From Vibrio zhanjiangensis (GTDB lineage Bacteria; Pseudomonadota; Gammaproteobacteria; Enterobacterales; Vibrionaceae), in the NCBI RefSeq assembly GCF_030161235.1, contig NZ_BSPW01000024.1, positions 1-64,000 of the forward strand: a stretch of DNA of 64,000 bases. The letters run 5' to 3'. Shown here piece by piece: positions 33,053 through 41,873 of the stretch. The position numbers and the translations under genes are program-made. Below the pieces are notes generated by a model, which ran no database searches, was not told the origin of the DNA, and saw only the letters and a program-made list of their open reading frames with translations. Position 1 is the first letter of the stretch. Every line of letters starts with the position of its first letter.

Positions 33053-35083
33053 ATGGGCAAAGTTTTTGAGTTGATCTCTGATTACCAGCCTTCTGGCGAC
33101 CAACCGACAGCCATTCAGCAGTTGTATGAAGGTTTAGATTCAGGGCTTGCTCATCAAACTCTTTTAGGAGTGACTGGGTCGGGTAAAACCTTTACCTTGG
33201 CTAATGTCATCGCCAAGGCTCAGCGGCCTGCGATTTTGCTTGCTCCCAATAAAACACTTGCAGCGCAATTGTACGGTGAGATGAAATCTTTCTTTCCTAA
33301 TAATGCTGTTGAGTATTTCGTCTCTTACTACGATTATTACCAACCAGAAGCGTATGTACCCACAACCGATACTTTTATAGAGAAAGATGCAGCGATTAAT
33401 GCTCATGTTGAGCAAATGCGCCTGTCAGCTACTAAAGCTCTGCTGGAGCGTAAAGATGCGATCATCGTGGCCTCTGTTTCCGCAATCTATGGCCTTGGTG
33501 ATCCTCAATCTTATTTACAGATGATGTTGCATGTTCGCCGTGGTGATGTCATGGATCAACGCGATATATTACGGCGTTTAGCTGAATTGCAGTATAACCG
33601 TAATGATGTGGCTTTTGAGCGTGGTCAGTTTCGGGTACGTGGCGAGGTCATTGATGTGTTTCCTGCCGAATCTGATCAAGATGCAGTACGGATCGAGATG
33701 TTTGATGATGAAATAGAATGCATCAGTATTTTTGATCCGTTAACTGGCGCGTTAAAGCAAAGAGATTTGCCTCGTTTTACGATTTATCCCAAAACGCATT
33801 ATGTCACTCCGCGAGAGAAAATTCTGGATGCCATTGAGAAGATCAAAATTGAGCTAGAGCATAGAAAGAAATATTTGCTTGAGAATAATAAGTTGCTTGA
33901 AGAGCAGCGTATTTCTCAGCGGACACAGTTTGATATTGAGATGATGACGGAATTGGGCTTTTGCTCTGGGATTGAAAACTATTCTCGCTATCTCAGTGGG
34001 CGCAGTGAGGGTGAGCCACCACCCACTCTATTTGATTATTTACCACATGATGGCTTACTTGTTATCGATGAATCTCATGTAACCGTTCCGCAGATAGGCG
34101 CAATGTTTAAAGGGGATAGATCGCGTAAAGAGACATTGGTAGAGTTTGGTTTTCGATTACCTTCCGCACTGGATAATCGACCGCTCAAGTTTGAAGAGTT
34201 TGAGTCTCTTGCGCCCCAAACCATTTTTGTTTCGGCGACACCTGGCAATTATGAGCTAGAAAAATCGGATGGTGAAATTGCGGATCAGGTTGTTCGACCC
34301 ACTGGATTGCTAGATCCTGAGCTTGAAGTGAGGCCAGTGGCCACCCAAGTTGATGATTTACTCTCTGAGATTCGTATTCGTTCGGTAAAAGATGAAAGAG
34401 TGTTAGTGACCACTTTGACTAAGCGTATGGCAGAGGATCTTACGGAATATCTGACAGAGCATGATGTGAAAGTTCGTTATCTTCATTCGGACATAGATAC
34501 AGTGGAAAGAGTTGAAATCATAAGGGATTTGCGTTTAGGAGAGTTTGATGTGTTGGTCGGTATCAACTTACTTCGAGAAGGACTCGATATGCCTGAAGTG
34601 TCCTTAGTTGCGATTCTCGATGCCGACAAGGAGGGTTTTTTACGATCTGAACGCTCACTGATTCAGACCATAGGACGAGCGGCTCGGAATATCCATGGTA
34701 AAGCAATCCTCTATGCCGACAGTGTGACCAAGTCTATGCGCAAAGCTATGGATGAAACGAGTCGCCGTAGAGAGAAACAACAAGCCTACAATGAGGAAAT
34801 GGGGATTGAACCTCAGGCATTGAAGCGCAGCGTTAAAGATATTATGGAACTTGGTGATATTGCCAAGAGCAAAAAGCAAAGGACATCGAAACTCATTCCT
34901 TTGTCCAAGGTAGCAGAGTCGTCACCGTCTTATGCAGTGATGACACCTCAAGACATTGAGAAAGAAATTGCTAAATTGGAAGCACAAATGTATCAACATG
35001 CGCAAGATTTGGAGTTTGAGTTGGCAGCACAAAAACGTGATGAGATTGAAGCACTACGTCAGCAGTTTATCGCCAACAGCTAG
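33053..35083 (+). CDS. uvrB: excinuclease ABC subunit B
   Basis: Damage-verifying helicase-like subunit of nucleotide excision repair. Walker A GVTGSGKT (about residue 40), the beta-hairpin [16 protein letters not shown]-type DESH, helicase motif VI region QTIGRAARN, and the C-terminal UVR motif binding UvrC ([20 protein letters not shown]) are all present. GAGGA precedes ATG 33053 (676 residues); an ATG at 33023 is in frame but the family begins here. Regulated by SOS through the LexA box at 32992. Confidence 0.97.
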   Translation: MGKVFELISDYQPSGDQPTAIQQLYEGLDSGLAHQTLLGVTGSGKTFTLANVIAKAQRPAILLAPNKTLAAQLYGEMKSFFPNNAVEYFVSYYDYYQPEAYVPTTDTFIEKDAAINAHVEQMRLSATKALLERKDAIIVASVSAIYGLGDPQSYLQMMLHVRRGDVMDQRDILRRLAELQYNRNDVAFERGQFRVRGEVIDVFPAESDQDAVRIEMFDDEIECISIFDPLTGALKQRDLPRFTIYPKTHYVTPREKILDAIEKIKIELEHRKKYLLENNKLLEEQRISQRTQFDIEMMTELGFCSGIENYSRYLSGRSEGEPPPTLFDYLPHDGLLVIDESHVTVPQIGAMFKGDRSRKETLVEFGFRLPSALDNRPLKFEEFESLAPQTIFVSATPGNYELEKSDGEIADQVVRPTGLLDPELEVRPVATQVDDLLSEIRIRSVKDERVLVTTLTKRMAEDLTEYLTEHDVKVRYLHSDIDTVERVEIIRDLRLGEFDVLVGINLLREGLDMPEVSLVAILDADKEGFLRSERSLIQTIGRAARNIHGKAILYADSVTKSMRKAMDETSRRREKQQAYNEEMGIEPQALKRSVKDIMELGDIAKSKKQRTSKLIPLSKVAESSPSYAVMTPQDIEKEIAKLEAQMYQHAQDLEFELAAQKRDEIEALRQQFIANS

Positions 35084-35154
35084 GTTAGATTGTTGGTATG
35101 GTCGTTTTACCAATGCTTAGGTTACGACAACGCTAGGATAGATTCTGTGCAGAC

Positions 35155-35245
35155 AAAAAAAAACCAATAGTAAATGTCTATTGGCTATTTTTGTGAATAC
35201 TTTGTTCACTAACAACGTCAGTTGGCTAGGTGACCCATAGGGTCA
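35155..35245 (-). ncRNA. qrr1: Qrr1 quorum-regulatory small RNA
   Basis: On the minus strand the RNA starts TGACCCTATGGGTCA (5' hairpin), continues with the conserved GCCAACTGACGTTGTTAGTG pairing core and ends with the terminator hairpin CCAATAG/CTATTGG followed by nine T. This is the recognised Vibrio Qrr1, divergent from luxO. It base-pairs with luxR/hapR-type and aphA messages with Hfq. The terminator can also serve uvrB on the other strand. Confidence 0.95.
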
Positions 35246-35254
35246 AGAGTACTT

Positions 35255-35272
35255 AAGCATTAACTATGCCAA
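35255..35272 (-). promoter_or_regulatory. sigma-54 promoter of qrr1
   Basis: On the minus strand TTGGCATAGTTAATGCTT fits the sigma-54 consensus TGGCAC-N5-TTGC, with GG-N10-GC spacing, about 10 bases before the RNA start. Activated by phosphorylated LuxO in known Vibrio systems. Confidence 0.9.
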
Positions 35273-35323
35273 TTTTTTACCCCCTGATTTTATGGGGTTC
35301 AATGGGTTTTTTATGCATTTAAT

Positions 35324-35336
35324 TTGCAAAATGCAA
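35324..35336. promoter_or_regulatory. LuxO binding site (shared qrr1/luxO operator)
   Basis: TTGCA-AAA-TGCAA is a perfect copy of the LuxO consensus TTGCA-N3-TGCAA, about 80 bases upstream of the qrr1 start and 51 before the luxO ATG. Known systems use such sites both to activate qrr1 and to repress luxO. Further half-sites (ATGCAA near 35342, TTTGCAA near 35360) follow. Confidence 0.88.
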
Positions 35337-35386
35337 AGCGTAATGCAATCATTTATACAATTTGCAACGACGAGTTTGGTTTAGCT

Positions 35387-36781
35387 ATGCATCAAAACAC
35401 AGATATTCAAAAGTCCAAATATTTATTGATGGTAGAAGACACGGCATCTGTGGCAGCACTATATCGTTCCTATCTTACCCCTCTTGGTATTGACATCAAT
35501 ATTGTCGGCACTGGCCGTGATGCTATAGAGAGTCTTAGCTATCGTACCCCGGATCTTATTTTGCTCGATCTGAGGCTTCCCGATATGACGGGGATGAAAG
35601 TATTGCATGCGGTTAAGCAGAAAAATGCCGATATTCCCGTTATTTTTATGACCGCACATGGCTCGATTGATACCGCGGTTGAAGCGATGCGTCACGGAGC
35701 TCAAGACTTTCTCATCAAGCCATGTGAAGCGGATCGGCTGCGTGTGACGGTCAATAATGCGATTCGCAAAGCAAGTAAGCTACGAAATGCAGCCAATAAT
35801 CCCGGCAACCAAAATTATCAGGGCTTTATTGGGAGTAGCCAGACGATGCAGGCGGTATACAGAACTATCGACTCTGCGGCGTCAAGCAAGGCGAGTATCT
35901 TTATTACTGGTGAAAGTGGCACGGGTAAAGAAGTGTGTGCTGAAGCCATTCATGCGGCGAGTAAGCGCGGTGATAAACCTTTTATTGCCATCAACTGCGC
36001 CGCTATCCCTAAAGATCTTATTGAAAGTGAGCTATTTGGTCATGTCAAAGGTGCTTTCACGGGGGCGGCGACAGACAGGCAAGGTGCTGCTGAGCTTGCA
36101 GACGGAGGAACATTGTTCCTCGATGAGTTATGTGAGATGGATCTTGATTTACAAACGAAACTTTTGCGCTTTATTCAAACGGGAACGTTTCAGAAAGTCG
36201 GTTCTTCGAAAATGAAAAGTGTGGATGTTCGCTTTGTTTGTGCGACGAACCGCGATCCTTGGAAAGAAGTTCAAGAAGGGCGATTTAGAGAAGATCTATA
36301 CTATCGGTTGTACGTAATTCCTTTACATTTGCCTCCACTGAGAGATCGTGGTGATGATGTCATAGAAATTGCTTACTCACTATTGGGCTTTATGTCCAAA
36401 GAAGAAGGTAAGGATTTTGTTAGGCTAACACCAGAAGTGGTAAATCGTTTTGCTCAGTATGAATGGCCGGGTAATGTTCGTCAGTTACAAAACGTGTTAC
36501 GCAATGTTGTTGTGCTTAATAATGGTGAGCATATTTCGTTAGATATGTTACCGCCACCATTAAATGTGCCTACGGATAATCAGATTAGGATCGATTGGGA
36601 AGACAAAGAAAGCTTTACGGTCAATGATATATTCCCACTTTGGCTTACAGAGAAAAAAGCCATAGAGCGAGCGATTGACGCTTGTGATGGGAATATTCCT
36701 AAAGCGGCTGGCTATTTGGATGTCAGTCCATCAACGATTTATCGTAAGCTTCAGAATTGGAATGCAAAGGAAACACAATAA
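35387..36781 (+). CDS. luxO: quorum-sensing response regulator LuxO
   Basis: NtrC-type activator. Receiver with phospho-acceptor Asp61 ([12 protein letters not shown]); AAA+ domain with Walker A GESGTGKE and the sigma-54 loop GAFTGA intact; C-terminal Fis helix. Phosphorylated by LuxU at low cell density, it activates qrr1. Start ATG 35387 gives Asp61; a second in-frame ATG (Met15) would give Asp47 as in V. harveyi numbering. The frame is open back to 35324, but that includes the LuxO operator and is not coding. It overlaps no gene and is followed four bases later by luxU. Confidence 0.97.
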   Translation: MHQNTDIQKSKYLLMVEDTASVAALYRSYLTPLGIDINIVGTGRDAIESLSYRTPDLILLDLRLPDMTGMKVLHAVKQKNADIPVIFMTAHGSIDTAVEAMRHGAQDFLIKPCEADRLRVTVNNAIRKASKLRNAANNPGNQNYQGFIGSSQTMQAVYRTIDSAASSKASIFITGESGTGKEVCAEAIHAASKRGDKPFIAINCAAIPKDLIESELFGHVKGAFTGAATDRQGAAELADGGTLFLDELCEMDLDLQTKLLRFIQTGTFQKVGSSKMKSVDVRFVCATNRDPWKEVQEGRFREDLYYRLYVIPLHLPPLRDRGDDVIEIAYSLLGFMSKEEGKDFVRLTPEVVNRFAQYEWPGNVRQLQNVLRNVVVLNNGEHISLDMLPPPLNVPTDNQIRIDWEDKESFTVNDIFPLWLTEKKAIERAIDACDGNIPKAAGYLDVSPSTIYRKLQNWNAKETQ

Positions 36782-36785
36782 GCGA

Positions 36786-37124
36786 ATGGAATTACTTAAC
36801 AGACACAAGCTCGACCAATTGTCGAGCGAAATTGGCGCCAGCAATGTACCTATATTGCTAGATATATTCCTCAACGAAATGACCCAGTATATTGAGGCTC
36901 TCAATGACGACACTAGAGACCATGAAGCTTATTTGAAAGAAATATGCCATGCGTTGAAAAGCAGTGCTGCCAGTTTTGGCGCTGAATCACTATGTGCTTT
37001 TGCGATAGAAATTGATGCAAAGGCTAAGCTTGATGAAATGCTCGACGTGGTTGATACGCGAGAAACAATGTTAAAGCTGCTGACAGATACACAGCAGCGT
37101 TATAAGGCGTTACTCTCCAAGTAG
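36786..37124 (+). CDS. luxU: quorum-sensing phosphotransferase LuxU
   Basis: Monomeric histidine phosphotransfer protein relaying phosphate from hybrid sensor kinases to LuxO. The 112-residue four-helix bundle has the phospho-histidine in ICHALKSSAASFGA (His55). ATG 36786 lies four bases after luxO stop. The 3' end overlaps the convergent yvcK by 15 bases. Confidence 0.95.
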   Translation: MELLNRHKLDQLSSEIGASNVPILLDIFLNEMTQYIEALNDDTRDHEAYLKEICHALKSSAASFGAESLCAFAIEIDAKAKLDEMLDVVDTRETMLKLLTDTQQRYKALLSK

Positions 37125-37997
37125 TGTCTCAATCACTGATTGGAGCTTTTCCCTGTCGTGTCGCCAAACTCGATTTGGCGATGCGAGGGAAGTGTTAAGG
37201 CAGCGCCAATTTTTAAGTTCCAAACGCTCCTCTTCCCCGACAACGACGTCGATTTTGCGTCCTCGGCACGTTCTTTCACACCATTCGAGTTTCTCTTGCA
37301 AACTCATTTTACCCGCGGGGCCATGCTCTGGAGAGAGGTTTTCGATAAAGATAAGCTTCGCCTTTTTATTGATTTCTATTGCTCGGCCTATTTCGGGTAA
37401 GAGTAAAGGTGGCATGATACTGGTCAGAAAGCTCCCTGGGCCGAGAATAATCGCATCGGCTTGTTCGATAGCAAGAACGCCTTCTTTGGTGGCTGGGACT
37501 TCAGGGGCAAGATCCAAGCGAACGAGTTTATCCGGCATTTCATCAACACTGGTTTCCCCCGTTACCCATTGTCCGTTTTCATCAAGAGCCTTAAGATCAG
37601 AAGGATGCTCAGTCATAGGAATAATATTAATATCCACCTTGAGCATATTTCGTATTAGATTAATCGCATCCAAAGGCCGAACAGAGAGATTATCGAGAGC
37701 GGTTAACATTAGGTTGCCCAAATTATGCCCATCCAATTCACCAGAGCCCTTGAAGCGGTATTCAAACATCATAGAGCTGATAGAAGGTGATGTAATCAGC
37801 TGATTGATGCAATTGCGGGTATCTCCCCAAGCAATGCCACCTTGACAGTTTCGGATTCGCCCAGTGGAGCCTCCATTGTCCGTTGTTGCCACGATACCCG
37901 TAGCATTTTGCCCAAAATCCTTCAGTGCAGAGAGTATACGCCCTAAGCCATGTCCGCCACCGATCGCGACCACATGTTTTTCTTGATACAAAGTCAT
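37110..37997 (-). CDS. yvcK: YvcK/CofD-like protein (gluconeogenesis factor family)
   Basis: A nucleotide-sugar-binding protein of the CofD-like superfamily (UPF0052), implicated in cell-wall metabolism during gluconeogenic growth. Recognised by the N-terminal AIGGGHGLGRIL, TTDNGGSTGRIR and GDTRNC motifs, and LGPGSFLTSIMP. At 295 residues the length is normal. Conserved neighbour of luxOU in vibrios. Role in vibrios is not established. Confidence 0.9.
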   Translation of the reverse strand: MTLYQEKHVVAIGGGHGLGRILSALKDFGQNATGIVATTDNGGSTGRIRNCQGGIAWGDTRNCINQLITSPSISSMMFEYRFKGSGELDGHNLGNLMLTALDNLSVRPLDAINLIRNMLKVDINIIPMTEHPSDLKALDENGQWVTGETSVDEMPDKLVRLDLAPEVPATKEGVLAIEQADAIILGPGSFLTSIMPPLLLPEIGRAIEINKKAKLIFIENLSPEHGPAGKMSLQEKLEWCERTCRGRKIDVVVGEEERLELKNWRCLNTSLASPNRVWRHDREKLQSVIETLLGE

Positions 37998-38164
37998 TGA
38001 GTGTGCACTTATTTTTAAACTGTTCGTTACAATCTAGAGTAATGGATTCATCCAAAGTACTCAATATTCGTTATTTTTGCGCCGTACTGTGATTTTCTCT
38101 CTCTTGTGCTAGCAACACGAAAAGATATTAAGTATTTTATTGTCAGCTGCTGCTGTTGTCTCTG

Positions 38165-38291
38165 GTTTAACAGCAGTTGCCATAACTCCTCGCTTATTGG
38201 GCTAAGTCCATTCAGGATATGCGCGTTAAGCCAGTGACTATTGTCACGAGGGCATAACCAGAAATGGGTATGTCTCCCGTATTTGGAAAGG
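38165..38291 (+). promoter_or_regulatory. Moco riboswitch in the moaA leader
   Basis: The leader shows the Moco RNA motif, closely matching the E. coli moaA leader: paired GCCAGTGACTATTGTCAC elements, GAGGGCATAACC...AAATGG, and the terminal CTCCCGTATTTGGAAAGG that contains the moaA ribosome-binding site. Ligand binding would sequester that site. Exact 5' end uncertain. Confidence 0.85.
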
Positions 38292-38297
38292 TGTTCC

Positions 38298-39302
38298 GTG
38301 GCACAAAAAATTCAAAATAAATTTCAACTTCAAGATAATTTTCAGCGTAAGTTTTATTATTTACGCCTTTCGGTGACAGATGTTTGTAACTTTAAATGTC
38401 AATACTGCCTTCCAGATGGCTACCAGCCTTCTGGTAAAAGTCACTCGTTTTTGGCCCTTGAGGAAATTCAGCGAGTTGTTCGTGCATTTGCCCATTGTGG
38501 CACAACCAAGGTAAGGTTGACTGGTGGCGAACCGAGTTTGCGTAAGGATTTTAGTGACATCATTCATACTGTCGCCCAAACCAAGGGGATCGTTAAAGTT
38601 GCGACGACGACCAATGGTTATCGAATGAAGAAGCAGGTGAAAGACTGGAAGCAGGCTGGATTAACGCACATTAATGTCAGTATGGATAGTCTAGATCCTC
38701 GTAGGTTTTATCAAATCACCGGTGAAAATAAATTTTTTGAGGTAATGGCAGGTATTGAACGTGCTTTTGAAGTTGGCTTTGAGCAAGTAAAAGTCAATGT
38801 CGTCTTGCTTAAAGGTTTGAACTCAGATGTATTACCTGACTTTTTATTCTGGATCAAAGACAGGCCGATCCAGCTGCGTTTTATCGAATTAATGCAAACC
38901 GGTGAAATGGACCGATTGTTCCATCAACATCATGTCTCTGGAGTGTCGATTCGCAATCAGTTGATTGCTGATGGTTGGCTGCAAAAGAAGAGGCTGCCTA
39001 GTGATGGTCCAGCTCAGGTCTACTCTCATCCTGACTACCTAGGAGAGGTCGGTTTGATTATGCCTTATGAAAAAGATTTTTGCGCAAGTTGCAACCGATT
39101 GAGGATTTCAGCGAAAGGGAAGCTTCATCTGTGTTTGTTTGGTGAACAAGGTGTTGATCTTCGTGACTTACTGCAACAAGACTCTCAACTTCCCTTTTTA
39201 ATTGATAGGATACACCAGCAATTACAGACCAAAGCAGTCAGCCATTACCTCCATGATGGGAATTCAGGTATGACGCCAAATCTTGCGTCTATCGGAGGCT
39301 AA
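38298..39302 (+). CDS. moaA: GTP 3',8-cyclase MoaA
   Basis: First step of molybdenum cofactor synthesis: radical-SAM conversion of GTP to 3',8-cyclo-GTP. N-terminal [4Fe-4S] motif CNFKCQYC and C-terminal cluster [18 protein letters not shown] are present, with [13 protein letters not shown] 38298 is the start because GGAAAGG lies six bases upstream and forms part of the riboswitch; the open frame extends 19 codons further up into the leader. 334 residues; the C-terminal GG is present. Confidence 0.96.
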   Translation: MAQKIQNKFQLQDNFQRKFYYLRLSVTDVCNFKCQYCLPDGYQPSGKSHSFLALEEIQRVVRAFAHCGTTKVRLTGGEPSLRKDFSDIIHTVAQTKGIVKVATTTNGYRMKKQVKDWKQAGLTHINVSMDSLDPRRFYQITGENKFFEVMAGIERAFEVGFEQVKVNVVLLKGLNSDVLPDFLFWIKDRPIQLRFIELMQTGEMDRLFHQHHVSGVSIRNQLIADGWLQKKRLPSDGPAQVYSHPDYLGEVGLIMPYEKDFCASCNRLRISAKGKLHLCLFGEQGVDLRDLLQQDSQLPFLIDRIHQQLQTKAVSHYLHDGNSGMTPNLASIGG

Positions 39303-39374
39303 GGACAATCATTTTGTCAAGCTAACCCATTAGGGACACTAGCTTGGATAACAACATATAAAATAGGTGGATAA

Positions 39375-39896
39375 ATGGGGCACGCAGAGAGTAAATTTCA
39401 ACCCGCTAATATTGCTATATTGACCGTATCGGATACGCGTACAGATGAGAATGATGCTTCAGGATCTTATCTGGTGGAGAGTACATCTCACGCTGGGCAT
39501 AATGTGGTTGATAAGCAGATCGTCGTCGACGATAAGTACAAGATTCGAGCGATTGTTTCACAGTGGATTGCCGATCCCAAGGTGCAAGTGGTGTTAGTAA
39601 CAGGGGGAACGGGTTTTTCTTCCCGAGACAGTACTCCTGAAGCCCTGATTCCCTTGTTTGATAAGCAGGTGGAAGGTTTCGGTGAGCTATTTCGCCAAGT
39701 ATCGTATCAGGAGATTGGTACATCAACGATTCAGTCACGAGCTGTAGGTGGGTTTGCAAATCACACCGTAATTTTCGCTATGCCAGGCTCAACAGGGGCT
39801 TGTCGCACTGGGTGGTCAATGATCATTGAACCACAGTTAGACTCAACGCATCGCCCGTGTAACTTTATGCCACACTTAGGTCAGGCAATATCATGA
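39375..39896 (+). CDS. moaB: molybdopterin biosynthesis protein MoaB
   Basis: MoaB/MogA-fold protein adenylylating molybdopterin or acting in its maturation; [17 protein letters not shown] is the family pterin-binding loop and [13 protein letters not shown] the second. The 173-residue length is typical. It overlaps moaC by four bases (ATGA). Confidence 0.94.
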   Translation: MGHAESKFQPANIAILTVSDTRTDENDASGSYLVESTSHAGHNVVDKQIVVDDKYKIRAIVSQWIADPKVQVVLVTGGTGFSSRDSTPEALIPLFDKQVEGFGELFRQVSYQEIGTSTIQSRAVGGFANHTVIFAMPGSTGACRTGWSMIIEPQLDSTHRPCNFMPHLGQAIS

Positions 39897-40372
39897 CTCA
39901 GCTAACCCACATCAATGCGTCTGGTGAAGCCAATATGGTGGACGTGTCAGAAAAAGCGTCAACAGTAAGAGAAGCAAGGGCAGAAGCCTTGGTTCATATG
40001 TTGCCGGAAACCCTTCAGCTGATTATGTCTGGACAAAATAGTAAAGGCGATGTGTTTGCTACAGCGCGTATTGCAGGTATCCAAGCGGCTAAACGAACTT
40101 GGGAACTGATCCCTTTGTGCCACCCACTTTTGTTATCAAAAGTTGAAGTTCAAATTGAAGCAATACAAGCAGAAAATATGATACGTATTGAGTCTGTATG
40201 TAAATTGAAGGGTACAACGGGTGTGGAAATGGAAGCCTTAACCGCTACTTCAGTTGCTGCTTTGACTATCTATGATATGTGTAAAGCGGTACAAAAAGAC
40301 ATTGTCATCGGTCAGATTCGTTTGCTGGAAAAAACAGGTGGTAAGTCAGGTGATTACAAGGTAGGGATATGA
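39893..40372 (+). CDS. moaC: cyclic pyranopterin monophosphate synthase MoaC
   Basis: Converts cyclo-GTP to cPMP. Motifs [15 protein letters not shown] and [26 protein letters not shown] match the catalytic region. 159 residues. ATGA overlaps at both ends couple it to moaB and moaD. Confidence 0.96.
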   Translation: MTQLTHINASGEANMVDVSEKASTVREARAEALVHMLPETLQLIMSGQNSKGDVFATARIAGIQAAKRTWELIPLCHPLLLSKVEVQIEAIQAENMIRIESVCKLKGTTGVEMEALTATSVAALTIYDMCKAVQKDIVIGQIRLLEKTGGKSGDYKVGI

Positions 40373-40614
40373 TTAAAGTACTGTTTTTTGCTCAAACTCG
40401 AGAGTTAGTGGGTACTGAAGAGTTAGATGTTGAGGCTTGTTTTGACACAGTCGAAGCACTGCGCTCTATGCTTGCTAGACGGGAAGGTAAATGGGACTTA
40501 GCTTTGGATTGTAGTAGGCTTCTTGCTGCCGTTAATCAATCGATTGTACCCTTTGAGCATCCTCTTAGAGATGGCGATGAAGTGGCTTTCTTCCCGCCAG
40601 TGACGGGGGGATAA
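40369..40614 (+). CDS. moaD: molybdopterin synthase sulfur carrier subunit MoaD
   Basis: Ubiquitin-like 81-residue sulfur carrier ending in FFPPVTGG, whose C-terminal Gly-Gly is thiocarboxylated. ATGA overlap with moaC. Confidence 0.96.
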   Translation: MIKVLFFAQTRELVGTEELDVEACFDTVEALRSMLARREGKWDLALDCSRLLAAVNQSIVPFEHPLRDGDEVAFFPPVTGG

Positions 40615-40619
40615 ACGAA

Positions 40620-41069
40620 GTGGATCGTATTTCTGTTCAATTCGAAGATTTTTCAGTTGAGACCGAGTATCAAATTTTAGCCCGCAGCAGCAAGGTCGGC
40701 GCTGTGGTGACGTTTGTTGGAAAGGTTCGTGATATGAATCTTGACGAGAGTGTCACAGGGTTATCTTTGGAGCACTATCCAGGTATGACAGAAAAGATAT
40801 TGGAGCAGATTTGTCGCCAAGCTGAGCAACGATGGGACCTTTCTCAAATTCGTGTTATTCATCGTGTCGGTGATCTTGAGGTTGGTGATCAAATAGTGTT
40901 TGTTGGCGTTACTAGCGTTCACCGAAAAGAAGCATTTGAAGCCTGTGAATTTATTATGGATTTGCTCAAAACAAAAGCACCATTTTGGAAAAAAGAGCGT
41001 ACAGGAAATGAAACTAGGTGGATTGAATCACGACAATCTGACAAGCGTGCGGCGCAGCGTTGGAAATAA
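40620..41069 (+). CDS. moaE: molybdopterin synthase catalytic subunit MoaE
   Basis: Inserts two sulfurs from MoaD into cPMP. HRVGDLEVGDQIVFVGVTSVHRKEAF and the lysine-bearing LLKTKAPFWKKE are the family signatures. Start is GTG 40620 with GGGGGA eight bases upstream. The first residues are typical. Confidence 0.95.
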   Translation: MDRISVQFEDFSVETEYQILARSSKVGAVVTFVGKVRDMNLDESVTGLSLEHYPGMTEKILEQICRQAEQRWDLSQIRVIHRVGDLEVGDQIVFVGVTSVHRKEAFEACEFIMDLLKTKAPFWKKERTGNETRWIESRQSDKRAAQRWK

Positions 41070-41873
41070 TGCTTTGGTCGATTCAGCGACTTTGTAGCAG
41101 TGCTATCAAGATAACCCTAGCCTATGAAAACATAGCCAATGAAGTTTGCTCCTAATCTGGGAGTAACAAGACATGATTAATCAATATGCAACTCCCGATA
41201 AAACTGGCTAATTGGGCTAGAAAGACGAGCCCGCTGACTTATTGATCCTCTCCTTTTTACTCTTTGATCGTTGAATGTATGCACATGATGTTGGATAAAT
41301 ATCAGTGGGTTCAACGGTCAACGACCTCGATATAACCTCAACTTGTCGCCAATCATAAAATTGATATTAAGAAGAAACGATAGAATGTAATGTTCATTTG
41401 CGAGCGATCTTTCTTTAGCACTTCTTTTTGTTTCATTATGCGGAAAATGAATATCAAGTCCGCAAATTATGTTAAGACTTTTTAAATCCCTCATACCATT
41501 AACAATCAGTCGATTATTCTTTTTACAAGTAAAATTAATCAATTCCATTCAATTTTCACAAAAAAATGGCCCTCATTAATAGAGTGAATTTATGTATCGC
41601 TGTGTTAATTAACTAAAAATACATTTTTTATATACATAATCATCAGGTAAGTCACTATTTTTGTTTGTGAAAATCATAGAAAATTTATGAAATGCAGCAT
41701 GGCTTAACACTTGAAACAATGCGTTAACAAATGGAAGTGCATTTTTATTCATTATGTGGTTGTATGAATAGCATGTTATTTCATCTCACCTGGCTATCTC
41801 ATTGATATAGGGTGTTTAAATTTGGCTAAGTTAGTTTTTTTGTAACTTTTGTAACCTGAAAAGCGAGGGTTGT
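41070..41873. other. long gene-free region
   Basis: About 800 bases, the longest gap in the window. Two imperfect minus-strand open frames (e.g. 41318-41548) have no ribosome-binding site and no recognisable product. AT content rises toward 41870. I see no RNA gene, repeat or terminator of quality; it may carry the promoter of the large unknown gene that follows. Confidence 0.4.

Noticed and set aside
41318..41548. 76-residue minus-strand frame in the long gap
   Set aside because: No ribosome-binding site or recognisable motif; composition like the surrounding non-coding DNA.
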